From Xanthomonas bromi (GTDB lineage Bacteria > Pseudomonadota > Gammaproteobacteria > Xanthomonadales > Xanthomonadaceae), in assembly GCF_900092025.1 (NCBI RefSeq), contig NZ_FLTX01000013.1, positions 98,167 to 162,166 on the forward strand: DNA of 64,000 bases, read 5' to 3'. The position numbers and the translations under genes were made by a program. Position 1 is the stretch's first letter. Each line of letters begins with the position of its first letter. This document shows positions 37,894 through 46,591 of this stretch, one piece after another. The notes under the pieces were generated by a model. It had not been told where the DNA came from. It ran no database searches and saw only the letters and a list, made by a program, of their open reading frames with translations.

Positions 37894-40029
37894 ATGAGTG
37901 ACCTTGCCCCACCGGCCGCACCGTCCGCGCCCGTCCCCCCCCAGCGCGTGCTGACCGACCCGATCAAGGCCGGCATCCGCGACGCCTACGCCAAGCTGCA
38001 GGCCAACACGCCCGGCTTTGCCACCCGCCGTGCGCAGAGCCAGATGATCGGGCTGGTCTCGCGTGCGCTGGCCACTTCCGGCGGCATCGGCATCGCCGAG
38101 GCGCCCACCGGCGTCGGCAAGAGCCTGGGCTACCTCACTGCGGGCGTGCCGATCGCCCTGGCCACCAAGAAAAAACTGGTGATCAGCACCGGCACTGTGG
38201 CGCTGCAGTCGCAGCTGGTGGAACGCGACATCCCGGCCTTCCTCAAGGCCACCGGGCTGGAAGCGACCGTGGCGCTGGCCAAGGGCCGCACCCGCTACCT
38301 GTGCACGCGCAATGCCGCCGAGCTGGAAGGCGACACCAGCCAGAACGCCATGTTCGAAGACGAGCAGGCGCTCTACGACCGCCCGCTCAGCCCGGTCGAT
38401 GCGGATCTGGCCAAACGGCTGGCCAAGGCCTACGCCGCGCGCACCTGGAACGGCGACCTGGACGATGCCCCCGAGCAGGTCTCGGTGCCGCTGCGCATGC
38501 GCATCACCACGCCGGCTTCCGGCTGCGCGGGACGCCGCTGCAGCTACGCCGCGCAATGCCCGGTGCTCAAGGCGCGTACCGATGTGCGCGAGGCGCAGAT
38601 CGTGGTCACCAATCACGCCCTGCTGCTGTCCTCGTTGTCGCTGGGCGATGCCGAAAATGGTCAGCCGCTGATCGCCCCGCCATCGGACATGCTGCTGGTG
38701 CTCGACGAGGGCCACCACATCGCCGGTGTGGCAATCGACCAGGGCGCGGCCAATCTGCCGCTGGACGAGATGGCCAAGCGCACCGGCCGCATGCAGATCC
38801 TGATCGCCGCCGCATATCGCGCGGTGGACAAGGACAAGATCGGCAACCTGCTGCCCAACGAAGCCATCGAGGTGGCGGCGCGGGTGTCCAAACTGCTCAA
38901 GGCCTTCCATGCCGAGGTCGAACGTGTGTGGAAGCCCGAGCCCGGCGAGCGCGATCCGTTGTGGCGTGCCGCCAACGGCAAGTTGCCGCCGCAATGGGGC
39001 CCGGCCATCGAGGAGCTGGGCGAAGAAACCCGCGCGCTGTTCAACTGGGTACATGCCGCGCATGGCGCGGTTGCCAAGGGCAAGCAGGACGATGCCGCAC
39101 GCGAACGCCTGCAACGCAACCTGGGCCTGGCGCTGGAAATGGCCGAGCAGCAGCACAATCTGTGGAGCGGCTGGCGGCGCGAGGACAAGGAAGGCCAGCC
39201 GCCGATGGCGCGCTGGATCACGCTGTCGCGCGATGGCGATCTGATCTGCCATTGCTCGCCGGTGTCGGCGGCGCAGGTGCTGCGCACGATGATCTGGAAC
39301 GAAGTGGATTCGGTGGTGATGACCTCGGCCACGCTCACCGGCGGCGGCGATTTCCAATCCTTCGCCATCGATAACGGTCTGCCCGAGCACGCCGAAATGG
39401 CCTCGTTGGCCTCGCCGTTCGACCTGCCCAATCAGGCCGAATTGATCGTGCCCAATTTTCCGGTGACCCCGGACGATCGCGAAGGCCATCCCAAGGAAGT
39501 GGCCAAGTACTTGGTGCGCGAGCTGGATTGGAACGCCAAGGGCAGCATCGTGCTGTTCACCTCGCGCTGGAAGATGGAAAAGGTGGCCGACCTGATGCCG
39601 TTGGCGCAACGCAACCGCGTGCTGGTGCAGGGCGAAGGCAACAAGTCGCAACTGATCACCGAACACCTGCGCCGCATTGCCGCCGGCGAAGGCTCGGTGT
39701 TGTTCGGTTTGAATTCCTTCGGCGAAGGCCTGGATCTGCCCGGCGAGGCCTGCACCACGGTGGTCATCACCCAGGTGCCGTTCGCGGTGCCCACCGATCC
39801 GCAGACATCGACCTTGAGCGAATGGCTGGAAAGCCGCGGGCACAATGCCTTCAACCTGATCGCGATTCCGCATGCGCTACGCACGCTCACCCAGTTCGCC
39901 GGCCGTTTGATCCGCAGCTCCAACGATCATGGCCGCGTGATCATTCTCGACTCGCGCCTGCTCACGCGTCGCTACGGCAAACGCATCATCGATGCCTTGC
40001 CGCCGTTCAAGCGGGTGATCGGGCGCTGA
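37894..40029 (+). CDS. dinG: ATP-dependent DNA helicase, DinG family
   Basis: A 711-residue XPD/DinG-type 5'-3' helicase. The Walker A motif is APTGVGKS (residues 70-77), and the DEAH-like box is DEGH (271-274). Four cysteines C137, C211, C216 and C222 (in YLCTRN and SGCAGRRCSYAAQCP) form the [4Fe-4S] domain. Later motifs LFGLNSFGEGLDLPGEAC and RLIRSSNDHGRV are motifs V and VI. It unwinds R-loops, D-loops and G-quadruplexes in repair. It is longer than nothing unusual for the family. Not in an obvious operon. Confidence 0.93.
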   Translation: MSDLAPPAAPSAPVPPQRVLTDPIKAGIRDAYAKLQANTPGFATRRAQSQMIGLVSRALATSGGIGIAEAPTGVGKSLGYLTAGVPIALATKKKLVISTGTVALQSQLVERDIPAFLKATGLEATVALAKGRTRYLCTRNAAELEGDTSQNAMFEDEQALYDRPLSPVDADLAKRLAKAYAARTWNGDLDDAPEQVSVPLRMRITTPASGCAGRRCSYAAQCPVLKARTDVREAQIVVTNHALLLSSLSLGDAENGQPLIAPPSDMLLVLDEGHHIAGVAIDQGAANLPLDEMAKRTGRMQILIAAAYRAVDKDKIGNLLPNEAIEVAARVSKLLKAFHAEVERVWKPEPGERDPLWRAANGKLPPQWGPAIEELGEETRALFNWVHAAHGAVAKGKQDDAARERLQRNLGLALEMAEQQHNLWSGWRREDKEGQPPMARWITLSRDGDLICHCSPVSAAQVLRTMIWNEVDSVVMTSATLTGGGDFQSFAIDNGLPEHAEMASLASPFDLPNQAELIVPNFPVTPDDREGHPKEVAKYLVRELDWNAKGSIVLFTSRWKMEKVADLMPLAQRNRVLVQGEGNKSQLITEHLRRIAAGEGSVLFGLNSFGEGLDLPGEACTTVVITQVPFAVPTDPQTSTLSEWLESRGHNAFNLIAIPHALRTLTQFAGRLIRSSNDHGRVIILDSRLLTRRYGKRIIDALPPFKRVIGR

Positions 40030-40503
40030 GGACATCGGCACGTCGTGTGCCACTGCGGCGCTCAGTGATCCCAAACAAGTAGTGATATCGACCGCCTGGT
40101 CTCGGTCGACAAGGCGCAGGCGGCCAGTGCAGCGACCGCCACCTACGTCCGCGTCGTCATCCCTCATCCGCATGCCGCCGCGGGCAATCATGCGCGCGGG
40201 CGACTCTGCTGGCCAGGCTATCGAGTTGGTGGATGCGGAGGCAGTGCGTTTTTTCGCATGGCATTGCTTCGCAGCGCAGCATCAGTGTGAGGATTTCAGC
40301 GGCGATGGCATGCAGCGCGATCACGAGCGACGTGCTTGCAGATAGAAAATACGCGTTATCTGCAACGCGCTGCCACATCGAACGCGATGCATATCACGCA
40401 ACGCGGTCATCATCATGTTCCCCTATCGCAGCGATCGTAACTAACGACTTCTCACGCTTCGGCCTGCTGGCCATGATTCAGCCTCCTCAAACGAGCTGAC
40501 GCC
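40030..40503. promoter_or_regulatory. region upstream of katB with a candidate operator dyad
   Basis: No gene is supported. TTGCAGATA (40336-40344) and TATCTGCAA (40357-40365) form a perfect 9-bp dyad with a 12-base centre, about 139 bases before katB. The half-sites contain GATA/TATC as in OxyR sites, but spacing does not match the OxyR consensus. It is a candidate for peroxide control. Confidence 0.4.
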
Positions 40504-42027
40504 ATGCGCCCTGGATCCCTCATGGTGCTAGCCCTGCTAGCCCCCACGCTGATCGCACCGCCGGTCTTCGCCCAATCCGTTCTGACCCGCGACAATGGCG
40601 CCAAGGTCGGCGACAACCAGAATTCGCAGACAGCCGGTGCCACCGGCCCGACCCTGCTGCAGGACGTGCAGTTGATCCAGAAGCTGCAGCGCTTCGATCG
40701 CGAGCGCATTCCCGAACGCGTGGTGCATGCGCGCGGCACCGGCGTCAAAGGCGAGTTCACCGCCACCGCCGATCTGTCCAGCCTGACCAAGGCCAAGGTG
40801 TTCAGCGCTGGCGAAAAAACCCCTGTTTTCGTGCGCTTTTCCTCGGTGGTACACGGCAATCATTCGCCGGAAACGCTGCGCGACCCGCATGGTTTCGCGA
40901 CCAAGTTCTACACCAGCGAAGGCAATTGGGACTTGGTCGGCAACAACTTCCCCACGTTCTTCATCCGCGATGCGATCAAGTTCCCCGACATGGTCCACGC
41001 GTTCAAGCCGGACCCGCGCACTAATCTGGACGACGATTCGCGTCGCTTCGATTTCTTCTCGCACGTGCCAGAAAGCACGCGCACGCTGACCCTGCTGTAT
41101 TCCAACGAAGGCACGCCCGCCGGCTATCGCTTCATGGACGGCAATGGCGTGCACGCCTACAAGCTGGTCAATGCCCAAGGTGAAGTGCATTACGTCAAGT
41201 TCCACTGGAAGTCTCTGCAGGGCATCAAGAATCTCGATCCCAAGCAGGTCGCTGCCGTGCAAGCCAAGGACTACAGCCACCTGACCAACGATCTGGTCGG
41301 CGCGATCAAGAAGGGCGACTACCCGAAATGGGACCTGTACGTGCAGGTGCTCAAGCCGGAAGAATTGGCCAAGTTCGATTTCGACCCGCTCGACGCCACC
41401 AAGATCTGGCCGAACGTGCCGGAGCAGAAAGTCGGCCAGATGGTGTTGAACAAGAACGTGGACAACTTCTTCCAGGAAACCGAGCAGGTGGCGATGGCGC
41501 CGGCCAATCTGGTGCCGGGTATCGAGCCGTCTGAAGACCATTTGTTGCAGGGCCGTATTTTCTCTTATGCCGATACGCAGCTGTATCGCATCGGGACCAA
41601 CGGCCTGAGCCTGCCGGTCAATCGCCCGCGTGTGGCGGTCAACAACGGCAACCAGGATGGCGAAGCCAATACCGGCCACACCACCAGCGGCGTGAACTAC
41701 GAGCCAAGCCGGCTTGAGCCGCGTGCGCAGGACACCGCAGCGCGCTACAGCGTGTTGCCGCTGTCGGGCACTACCCAGCAGGCCAAGATCACCCGCGAGC
41801 AGAATTTCAAACAGGCCGGTGAGTTGTACCGCTCCTACAGCAAGAAGGATCGCGCCGATCTGGTGCAGAGCTTCGGCGAGTCGCTGGCGACCACCGATAC
41901 CGAAAGCAAGCACCTGATGCTGTCGTTCCTGTACAAGGCCGACCCCGAGTACGGCACCGGCGTCACCCGCGTGGCCAAGGGCGACCTGGCGCGTGTCAAG
42001 CAGCTGGCCTCCAGCCTGCAGGACTGA
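40504..42027 (+). CDS. katB: periplasmic catalase (KatB)
   Basis: A 507-residue clade-type heme catalase with an N-terminal signal peptide (LMVLALLAPTLIAPPVFAQ). Catalytic His is H75 (ERVVHARGTG), Asn is N148 (VGNNFPTFFIRD), and the heme-ligand Tyr is Y355 (RIFSYADTQLYRIG). It decomposes hydrogen peroxide, here outside the cytoplasm. The next gene encodes an ankyrin protein, the usual partner in Pseudomonas and Xanthomonas katB-ankB loci. A 14-bp hairpin lies between the two. Confidence 0.93.
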   Translation: MRPGSLMVLALLAPTLIAPPVFAQSVLTRDNGAKVGDNQNSQTAGATGPTLLQDVQLIQKLQRFDRERIPERVVHARGTGVKGEFTATADLSSLTKAKVFSAGEKTPVFVRFSSVVHGNHSPETLRDPHGFATKFYTSEGNWDLVGNNFPTFFIRDAIKFPDMVHAFKPDPRTNLDDDSRRFDFFSHVPESTRTLTLLYSNEGTPAGYRFMDGNGVHAYKLVNAQGEVHYVKFHWKSLQGIKNLDPKQVAAVQAKDYSHLTNDLVGAIKKGDYPKWDLYVQVLKPEELAKFDFDPLDATKIWPNVPEQKVGQMVLNKNVDNFFQETEQVAMAPANLVPGIEPSEDHLLQGRIFSYADTQLYRIGTNGLSLPVNRPRVAVNNGNQDGEANTGHTTSGVNYEPSRLEPRAQDTAARYSVLPLSGTTQQAKITREQNFKQAGELYRSYSKKDRADLVQSFGESLATTDTESKHLMLSFLYKADPEYGTGVTRVAKGDLARVKQLASSLQD

Positions 42028-42034
42028 TCCGCAC

Positions 42035-42066
42035 GACGACATCGCGGCCCGCGCCGCGATGTCGTC
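42035..42066 (+). terminator. perfect 14-bp hairpin between katB and ankB
   Basis: GACGACATCGCGGC (42035-42048) pairs fully with GCCGCGATGTCGTC (42053-42066), loop of four bases. It begins eight bases after the katB stop and ends 18 bases before the ankB start. It may partly terminate transcription, setting ankB below katB, or protect the katB mRNA. Confidence 0.75.
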
Positions 42067-42084
42067 TTATTTCGGGAGATCTCC

Positions 42085-42660
42085 ATGCGCACTCTCTTGT
42101 GTTCGATGCTAATGAGCCTGTCTGCAGTTGCCAATGCTGCTTCACCGGTATCCGTGCCCGCTGCCAACACGACGGCCACCGCCACACCCGAGCAGATCAA
42201 GCTGCAACTGCGCGCGTATTTCTTCGACGCCGCACGCGAAGGCCGCCAGGACATGCTGGCCGAATTCATTCGCTCGCATTACGACCTCAACACCCGCGAC
42301 GAGAAGGGCTACACCGCGCTGATCCTCGCCGCGTACCACGGCCAGCGCCCGGCGGTGGAGCAATTGCTAGTCGCCGGAGCCGACCCCTGCGCGCAGGACA
42401 AGCGTGGCAACACAGCCCTGATGGGCGCCATCTTCAAGGGCGAGCTGGGCATCGCCAAACGTCTGATGCAGGCCGACTGCGCGCCGGACCAACGCAACAA
42501 TGCCGGTCAGACCGCGGCGATGTATGCCGCGTTGTTCCAACGCACCGATGTGCTCAAGGACTTGGCCGCCAAGGGCGCAGATCTCAGCCTCAAAGACGGG
42601 CAGGGCAACGACGTGACGAAACTGCAACGCGGCGAATTCGCCACCGCTCCGGCGCGCTGA
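42085..42660 (+). CDS. ankB: ankyrin-repeat protein AnkB
   Basis: A 191-residue exported protein with a signal peptide (TLLCSMLMSLSAVANA). Four ankyrin-like repeats follow: KGYTALILAAYHGQRPAVEQ, KRGNTALMGAIFKGELGIAK, NAGQTAAMYAALFQRTDVLK and a last LAAKGADLSLKDGQGNDV. Ankyrin partners of KatB are needed for full periplasmic catalase activity in Pseudomonas aeruginosa. CGGGAGA precedes the ATG. Located right after katB. Confidence 0.88.
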   Translation: MRTLLCSMLMSLSAVANAASPVSVPAANTTATATPEQIKLQLRAYFFDAAREGRQDMLAEFIRSHYDLNTRDEKGYTALILAAYHGQRPAVEQLLVAGADPCAQDKRGNTALMGAIFKGELGIAKRLMQADCAPDQRNNAGQTAAMYAALFQRTDVLKDLAAKGADLSLKDGQGNDVTKLQRGEFATAPAR

Positions 42661-43586
42661 GCGCACGTTCTTGCGTGCCGGTTGGGCCCCCGAGTGCTGC
42701 GTTGTGCGTGTCATGCGCGTCGAAGTGCCGGTCGTTCCGCTTCGCATTGCGCATGCCGGCGCGAGGCGCGTCTGGTCGCCGATAGCGGCTGTGCGCCATG
42801 TAACGCGATTACTCAATCGCTCTTTTCCCCAAGCACTCCAGCATTGGCAATAGACGCGACGTGCGATCACGAATGGCCGCCCCGACCAAGCCGGCCGGCC
42901 CAGTAACGCAGGCTAGCTGCGACGGGGTGCACTGCGTCCGGCGCGCATCGGGTGGGTTCTTTGTTGCGGCGAAGGATTGATGGGCCTGGGCCATGCGTTG
43001 TCGCCATGTCTGTTGCGCGGCGCTTGCCTTTGTGGTCCATCTCTCACGTCAAAGTATCAGCCGCAGATCTGGATGCAGCTTCCATGTCCTGTGCGGGCGG
43101 GCCATTGCCTGGAGCACATCTCCGGCCCTGCCCCACATGAGCCCTGCGCGACCATCTTCACCGCAGCCTGGCCTGACGGGTACCTAGAGGCGCCGTACCA
43201 GCGGGTGCCCCGCATGTGCCAAGTGAAGGCTTCCGGCATCTGTCGCGCCGCGCTTCCCGCATCCGTAGTCCACTGCATCGACTCAGCAGCGTGACAACCA
43301 GCGCAGCTCGGAAACCTCCACTACGGCAGGCGCAAAAAGCGCCCCGCGCCACCCGTCGGTTTTCCGCCACGGCTGCGTTGGAACTCTGGCGCAGGTGGTG
43401 ATTTTTTCGCCAGTGCGTCAGGATTTCTCTGACACGCAAACCCTTGCGCGCCAAGGCTTTGACAGAAAACTGAGTGCTTCCTGACTTGCTCAAAATTGCC
43501 TGAAAAAAAGCGCAGGAAACAGTTCAAGAAAGCGCCGGGAACGCCGATGCTGCAGCTATCGCACCGCACCTTGGAACCCCCGGACC
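42661..43586. other. long gap without a recognisable gene
   Basis: About 925 bases between ankB and the next small gene. Short frames on both strands lack starts, codon bias or known motifs. It may hold a decayed gene or an RNA, but nothing could be identified. Confidence 0.5.
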
Positions 43587-43811
43587 ATGAAGCTCGATCC
43601 TTCCATCCCTTTCCTGATGTCTCTGCTGGCCATGGTGTTGTGCACTGCCACTGCCGTTGTCGCACTGGTGTTCGGCCAAGTGCACGTGCTGGCCAAGTCG
43701 TGGAGCTTCTACACGGTCATGGGCACTGCCCTGATCACGCTGGTCGCCTCGTACCACGCCCTCGGCAAGCCGCTGAGCGCCGAAGAGCGTGTCGGTGTGC
43801 GTACCCCGTAA
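43587..43811 (+). CDS. small membrane protein, hypothetical
   Basis: A 74-residue protein with two hydrophobic helices (FLMSLLAMVLCTATAVVALVF and FYTVMGTALITLVASYHALG) and a short C-terminal tail. It is isolated, with its own short upstream region. Function unknown. Confidence 0.65.
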   Translation: MKLDPSIPFLMSLLAMVLCTATAVVALVFGQVHVLAKSWSFYTVMGTALITLVASYHALGKPLSAEERVGVRTP

Positions 43812-44163
43812 GTTTCGCTTCCGTCCGGGCGCAGTGGTTACTGCTGCACTGGACTTAGAAAGCCCCGCTCGTCACGAGATGCAACGCGTTCGCTCCGCAG
43901 AGGCGAACGCAGACGGGAGACCACAGTCGTGATGCTGGCGACCGAAGCGCGTCACCAGCGGGATCCACAACGCGCATCATGCTCGAATTCGATCGGTTGA
44001 TAGGGGGCGATCGCCTCGCGCAGCGCGCACGCAATCCTGCAGCCAGGTCCGAAAGCAGGCGCTTCAGCATGCCATGCCGCACCGCCGCAGATTCATCGAC
44101 ACCCGTGTAAGCTGTTGATCCTGCTTCGCATTCCCATGGCCGCTTGCTGCGGCCACCCTGTCG
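43812..44163. other. intergenic region upstream of dusA
   Basis: 352 bases with no supported gene, repeat or clear regulatory site. Confidence 0.4.
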
Positions 44164-45168
44164 ATGACCGCCTCCACCGATCGCTACACCGCCTCCTTGC
44201 GCCTGTCCGTGGCGCCCATGATGGACTGGACCGACCGCCATTGCCGCGTCTTCCATCGCCTGTTGGCGCCGTCCGCACGCCTGTATACCGAGATGGTGCA
44301 TGCCAATGCGGTGATCCACGGCGATCGCGCGCGACTGATCGGCTTCGATGCGGTCGAACATCCGCTGGCGCTGCAGCTGGGCGGTAGCGATCCGGGCTTG
44401 CTCGCGCAGGCGGCGGCGATTGCGCAGGAGTGGGGCTTTGATGAGATCAATCTCAATTGCGGTTGCCCGTCCGATCGCGTGCAGGCCGGGCGGTTCGGCG
44501 CCTGCCTGATGCGCGAACCGGCGCTGGTGGCCGAGTGCGTCGCTGCCATGTGCGCCGCCACCCACTTGCCGATCACGGTCAAATGCCGTCTCGGCGTGGA
44601 CGACGATGACGATTACGCGGTGTTCGCCCGCTTTGTCGACCAGGTGGTCGCGGCCGGCGCGGCGATGGTGGTGGTGCATGCCCGCAACGCCTGGCTTAAG
44701 GGCTTGTCGCCGAAGGAAAACCGCGAGGTGCCACCGCTGCGGTACGACTGGGCCTACCGGCTCAAGCAGGAGCGACCCGGCCTGCCGGTGGTGCTCAATG
44801 GCGGCATCACGGCGGTGGACACTGCAATGGCGCATCTGCAGCACACCGACGGCGTCATGCTCGGTCGTGCGGCCTACCACGACCCGTACGTCCTGCATTG
44901 TCTGGACGCCGCCCTGAACCAGCAGCCCGAGCAACCGCGCGAGTCCTTGCTGCGCGCATTGCGGCCGTATGTGGAATCCCAGTTGGAGCAAGGTCTGGCC
45001 TTGAAGCACATGACCCGGCACGTGCTGGGCTTGTTCCACGGGCAGCCTGGAGGAAGGGCGTTTCGGCAGGTCTTGAGCGAAGGCGCACATCGCCCGGGTG
45101 CCGATTGGGACCTGGTCGAGCAGGCGCTGCAGCGCACCGATACGCGGTCCTGGCGGGTGGTCGCCTAG
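44164..45168 (+). CDS. dusA: tRNA-dihydrouridine(20/20a) synthase
   Basis: A 334-residue FMN enzyme that reduces uridine to dihydrouridine in the tRNA D-loop. It starts with SVAPMMDWTDRHCRVF and has the active-site stretch INLNCGCPSDRVQAG with catalytic C101, then VHARNAWLKGLSPKENREVP and VLNGGITAVDTA, which are DusA-specific. It is cytoplasmic. The length and motifs are normal. The stretch downstream carries repeated CTGAAC hexamers. Confidence 0.93.
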   Translation: MTASTDRYTASLRLSVAPMMDWTDRHCRVFHRLLAPSARLYTEMVHANAVIHGDRARLIGFDAVEHPLALQLGGSDPGLLAQAAAIAQEWGFDEINLNCGCPSDRVQAGRFGACLMREPALVAECVAAMCAATHLPITVKCRLGVDDDDDYAVFARFVDQVVAAGAAMVVVHARNAWLKGLSPKENREVPPLRYDWAYRLKQERPGLPVVLNGGITAVDTAMAHLQHTDGVMLGRAAYHDPYVLHCLDAALNQQPEQPRESLLRALRPYVESQLEQGLALKHMTRHVLGLFHGQPGGRAFRQVLSEGAHRPGADWDLVEQALQRTDTRSWRVVA

Positions 45169-45190
45169 TTTTGGCCCACCGCTTGCCTTC

Positions 45191-45830
45191 CTGAACAGGT
45201 TGCTGGAATAGGTGGCTTCGAGGGGCGTTCCGCAGCGTGCGCGTTCGCCACAACCTGCACCCATCGTGGCTTCGCGGCCTAGCAATATTCATTTTACTGA
45301 ACGTCGTTAACTCGAAGCTAAAAAGTTCAGATCGGATTCACCCTGAAAAATCAAGAATTTGGCTCGCTTCCGGGACTCGGTCATCTGCAACGCGTGGCCG
45401 ATTTCACGAATTTTGAGTGTTCCTGAACAACCCGCTAGGATTCGTTTGTGACCCAATCGCTCTGCCGCGCTCGCACAGTTGCTCTGGTTGCCCTATGGGC
45501 AGCCATGGTCGCGCCGTCGGCCTGGGGCCAGGGCTACCCGATGGTGCAAAACGGGCGCGAGGGATTGCCCCCCTCCGCACGCGGCAACAGCCGCACCTTG
45601 TCGGACACCATTCGACACGTGCAACGGTCTACCGGTGGACAAATCCTCGGTGCCGAGCGCGTGCCGTTCGATGGTGGCAATCTCAATCGGGTCAAGTACA
45701 TGAAGGACGGGCGCGTGCACACGGTGTACGAGCCGGAGCAGACGCAGGCGGCACCGCCGCGTGATGCGCCGCCACCGGACGCGCCACCACGCGACGATAA
45801 CCACTGAACGTAGATAGTTCTGCGTTCAGT
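45191..45830. promoter_or_regulatory. recurring CTGAAC/GTTCAG hexamers around the PepSY-like and phoP genes
   Basis: CTGAAC occurs at 45191 and 45297, GTTCAG at 45325, CTGAAC at 45423, and a perfect dyad ACTGAACG (45803-45810)/CGTTCAGT (45823-45830) with a 12-base centre overlaps the PepSY-gene stop codon and lies about 50 bases before phoP. TTATAAAT (45832-45839) just after the dyad may be a -10 box. These are candidate PhoP operators. Confidence 0.55.
45448..45807 (+). CDS. small exported PepSY-like protein
   Basis: A 119-residue protein starting at GTG with a signal peptide (TVALVALWAAMVAPSAWGQ). The mature domain TLSDTIRHVQRSTGGQILGA and ERVPFDGGNLNRVKYMKDGR is a single PepSY-like alpha/beta unit; a Pro/Asp-rich tail follows. 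It sits 71 bases before phoP on the same strand, the usual position for this small gene upstream of phoPQ in xanthomonads. It probably acts in the periplasm, perhaps modulating the sensor. Confidence 0.75.
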   Translation: MTQSLCRARTVALVALWAAMVAPSAWGQGYPMVQNGREGLPPSARGNSRTLSDTIRHVQRSTGGQILGAERVPFDGGNLNRVKYMKDGRVHTVYEPEQTQAAPPRDAPPPDAPPRDDNH

Positions 45831-45878
45831 CTTATAAATTCCCCGGCCACTGGCCGACAACGTAACTAGGGAGAGTGC

Positions 45879-46562
45879 ATGCGTATCCTTTTGGTCGAAG
45901 ACGAAGCTCCGCTGCGCGAAACGCTTGCGGCGCGTCTGAAGCGTGAAGGCTTTGCGGTTGACGCTGCACAAGACGGCGAAGAAGGCCTCTACATGGGCCG
46001 AGAAGTGCCGTTCGATGTTGGCATCATCGATCTTGGCCTGCCCAAGATGTCGGGCATGGAGTTGATCAAGGCCCTGCGCGACGAAGGCAAGAAATTCCCG
46101 GTGCTGATCCTGACCGCGCGTTCGAGCTGGCAGGACAAGGTCGAAGGCCTCAAGCAGGGCGCCGACGATTATCTGGTCAAGCCATTCCACGTCGAAGAGT
46201 TGCTGGCGCGCGTCAACGCGCTGCTCCGCCGCGCTGCGGGCTGGAGCAAGCCCACGCTCGAGTGCGGTCCGGTCGCGCTGGACCTGGCGGCACAGACGGT
46301 GAGCGTCAACGGCGCCAACGTCGATCTGACCAGCTATGAGTACAAGGTGCTCGAGTACCTGATGATGCATGCCGGCGAACTGGTCTCCAAGGCCGATCTC
46401 ACCGAGCACATCTATCAGCAGGACTTCGACCGCGATTCGAATGTGCTGGAAGTGTTCATCGGTCGCCTGCGCAAGAAGCTCGACCCCGATGGTGAGCTCA
46501 AGCCGATCGAGACCGTGCGAGGCCGTGGTTACCGCTTCGCCATTCCGCGTACCGAAGGCTGA
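45879..46562 (+). CDS. phoP: response regulator PhoP
   Basis: A 227-residue OmpR/PhoB-type regulator. The receiver has the acidic pair in LLVEDEAP, phospho-acceptor D51 (GIIDLGLPK), T79 (LILTARSS) and K101 (DDYLVKPF). The C-terminal winged helix includes SNVLEVFIGRLRKKL and RGRGYRFAIP. It is followed by the sensor kinase 29 bases downstream. In Xanthomonas, PhoPQ responds to low Mg2+, low pH or cationic peptides and is needed for virulence. Two CTGAAC half-sites in its own upstream dyad suggest autoregulation. Confidence 0.9.
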   Translation: MRILLVEDEAPLRETLAARLKREGFAVDAAQDGEEGLYMGREVPFDVGIIDLGLPKMSGMELIKALRDEGKKFPVLILTARSSWQDKVEGLKQGADDYLVKPFHVEELLARVNALLRRAAGWSKPTLECGPVALDLAAQTVSVNGANVDLTSYEYKVLEYLMMHAGELVSKADLTEHIYQQDFDRDSNVLEVFIGRLRKKLDPDGELKPIETVRGRGYRFAIPRTEG

Positions 46563-46591
46563 GTCCGCGCGTCAACGAACAGGAAGACCAG

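Noticed and set aside
37837..39873. 678-codon minus-strand frame
   Set aside because: Antisense to dinG, very rich in His, Gln and Arg; typical shadow of a GC-rich gene.
40341..40360. OxyR site upstream of katB
   Set aside because: GATA...TATC spacing does not fit the OxyR four-site consensus; kept only as a generic dyad.
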